In this document: piece after piece, positions 6,043 through 6,451 of the stretch | Layout: every line of letters starts with the position of its first letter | How positions within the stretch are numbered: the stretch's first letter is position 1 | Assembly: GCA_016302525.1 (NCBI GenBank) | Contig: JAEDNJ010000088.1 | Location: forward strand, 1-6,451 | Length of the DNA: 6,451 nucleotides | DNA from: Phascolarctobacterium sp. | GTDB lineage: Bacteria; Bacillota; Negativicutes; Acidaminococcales; Acidaminococcaceae | Direction: 5' to 3' | Made by a program: the position numbers and the translations under genes | The notes under the pieces: model-generated | The model's database searches: none | Seen by the model: only the letters and a program-made list of their open reading frames with translations | What the model was told of the DNA's origin: nothing

Positions 6043-6451
6043 ATTCTTCCGCTTCCTCGGCAGCTTGAGACTCACTCTTAATGTCAATCTTCCAGCTAGT
6101 CAGCTTAGCAGCCAAACGAGCATTTTGGCCTTCCTTGCCAATAGCCAGGGACAGCTGATAATCAGGAACAATAACGCGGCAAATCTTCTCTTCCTCATTA
6201 ATCTCTGTATAAACAACCTTGGCCGGACTCAGCGCATTTGCTACATATTGAGCAGGGTCATCACTGTATTTTACAATATCAATTTTTTCGCCGCGCAGCT
6301 CATTAACAATGGATTGAACACGCATCCCCTTTTGACCAACGCAAGCACCTACAGGGTCAACATTGGGGTCCGCAGTGTAAACAGAAATCTTAGAGCGCAT
6401 ACCAGGCTCACGAGATACAGACTTGATTTCTACTATGCCGTCTTGAATTTC
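6029..6451 (-). CDS. nusA: NusA, transcription termination/antitermination factor (3' part, cut by window edge)
   Basis: The last 140 residues of NusA; the frame is open to the window edge, and the apparent ATG at 6400 is an internal Met, not the start. The translation from the edge reads [17 protein letters not shown], the end of the S1-to-KH1 junction. It continues [26 protein letters not shown] with the KH1 GxxG loop (GQKG, fragment residues 39-42), then [18 protein letters not shown], and KH2 with GKEG (105-108) in [19 protein letters not shown]. NusA binds RNA polymerase and nascent RNA and modulates pausing, termination and antitermination. The protein stops soon after KH2 with a short acidic tail ([11 protein letters not shown]). 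The C-terminal acidic repeats of the E. coli protein are absent, as is normal for Firmicutes. Its TAA lies within ylxR and overlaps the A7 run. Confidence 0.98.
   Translation of the reverse strand, partial: EIQDGIVEIKSVSREPGMRSKISVYTADPNVDPVGACVGQKGMRVQSIVNELRGEKIDIVKYSDDPAQYVANALSPAKVVYTEINEEEKICRVIVPDYQLSLAIGKEGQNARLAAKLTSWKIDIKSESQAAEEAEEYVED
6052..6057 (-). promoter_or_regulatory. Shine-Dalgarno sequence that decides the ylxR start
   Basis: AGGAAG (within GAGGAAGCGG) inside the acidic-tail codons of nusA, 9 nt before the ATG at 6042. It supports the 89-residue YlxR over the 104-residue open frame. Confidence 0.7.

Noticed and set aside
6043..6087. N-terminal extension of ylxR to the ATG at 6087
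   Set aside because: The segment is nusA coding sequence read out of frame; the family starts close to the PQRKC motif.
6400..6451. nusA as a short gene starting at the ATG at 6400
   Set aside because: The frame stays open to the window edge and the residues upstream of that Met match NusA, so the gene is truncated by the window rather than short.

Overview
The window is one uninterrupted block of a conserved bacterial translation/transcription operon. Every gene lies on the minus strand, so transcription runs from the right edge to the left. In transcription order it holds the 3' end of nusA, then ylxR (rnpM), ylxQ (L7Ae family), infB, rbfA, a DHH-family nrnA, truB, and the 5' part of ribF. 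This is the classic Firmicutes arrangement (rimP-)nusA-ylxR-ylxQ-infB-rbfA-nrnA-truB-ribF. The complete set, with ylxQ and an nrnA-type DHH phosphoesterase between rbfA and truB, points to a Bacillota genome. The Gly/Gln/Asn/Arg-rich IF-2 linker and overall protein style suggest the Negativicutes (an Acidaminococcaceae/Phascolarctobacterium-like organism), but that finer placement is an inference from memory and not proven by the sequence.

Layout from right to left: nusA KH1-KH2 end (6029-6451, cut by the window edge); ylxR (5773-6042); ylxQ (5487-5780); an 82-nt gap; infB (2612-5404, 930 residues); rbfA (2217-2612); nrnA (1280-2233); truB (350-1267); ribF N-terminal part (1-348, cut by the window edge). 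Most junctions overlap by 1 to 17 nt or are separated by a few nt, which indicates one mRNA with translational coupling. The only real gap lies in front of infB, which carries the strongest Shine-Dalgarno sequence in the window. For ylxR, ylxQ and nrnA the longest open frame starts too far upstream. Internal ATG codons with Shine-Dalgarno sequences give the family-typical lengths and are used here.

The genes share a theme. NusA tunes RNA polymerase pausing and termination. YlxR/RnpM and YlxQ are small RNA-binding proteins. IF-2 delivers initiator tRNA, RbfA matures the 30S subunit, NrnA clears nanoRNA and pAp, TruB makes pseudouridine 55 in tRNA, and RibF makes FMN/FAD.

I see no mobile element, CRISPR array, tRNA/rRNA gene or novel defence system, and I do not think the window contains an undescribed system. 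The most distinctive feature is a 36-bp-period repeat array inside infB. It encodes 13 copies of a Gln/Gly/Asn/Arg-rich 12-residue unit in the IF-2 linker, and it keeps two unrelated frames open as long shadow ORFs. A second small curiosity is a perfect inverted repeat in the 5' end of ylxR, next to an A7/T7 run.
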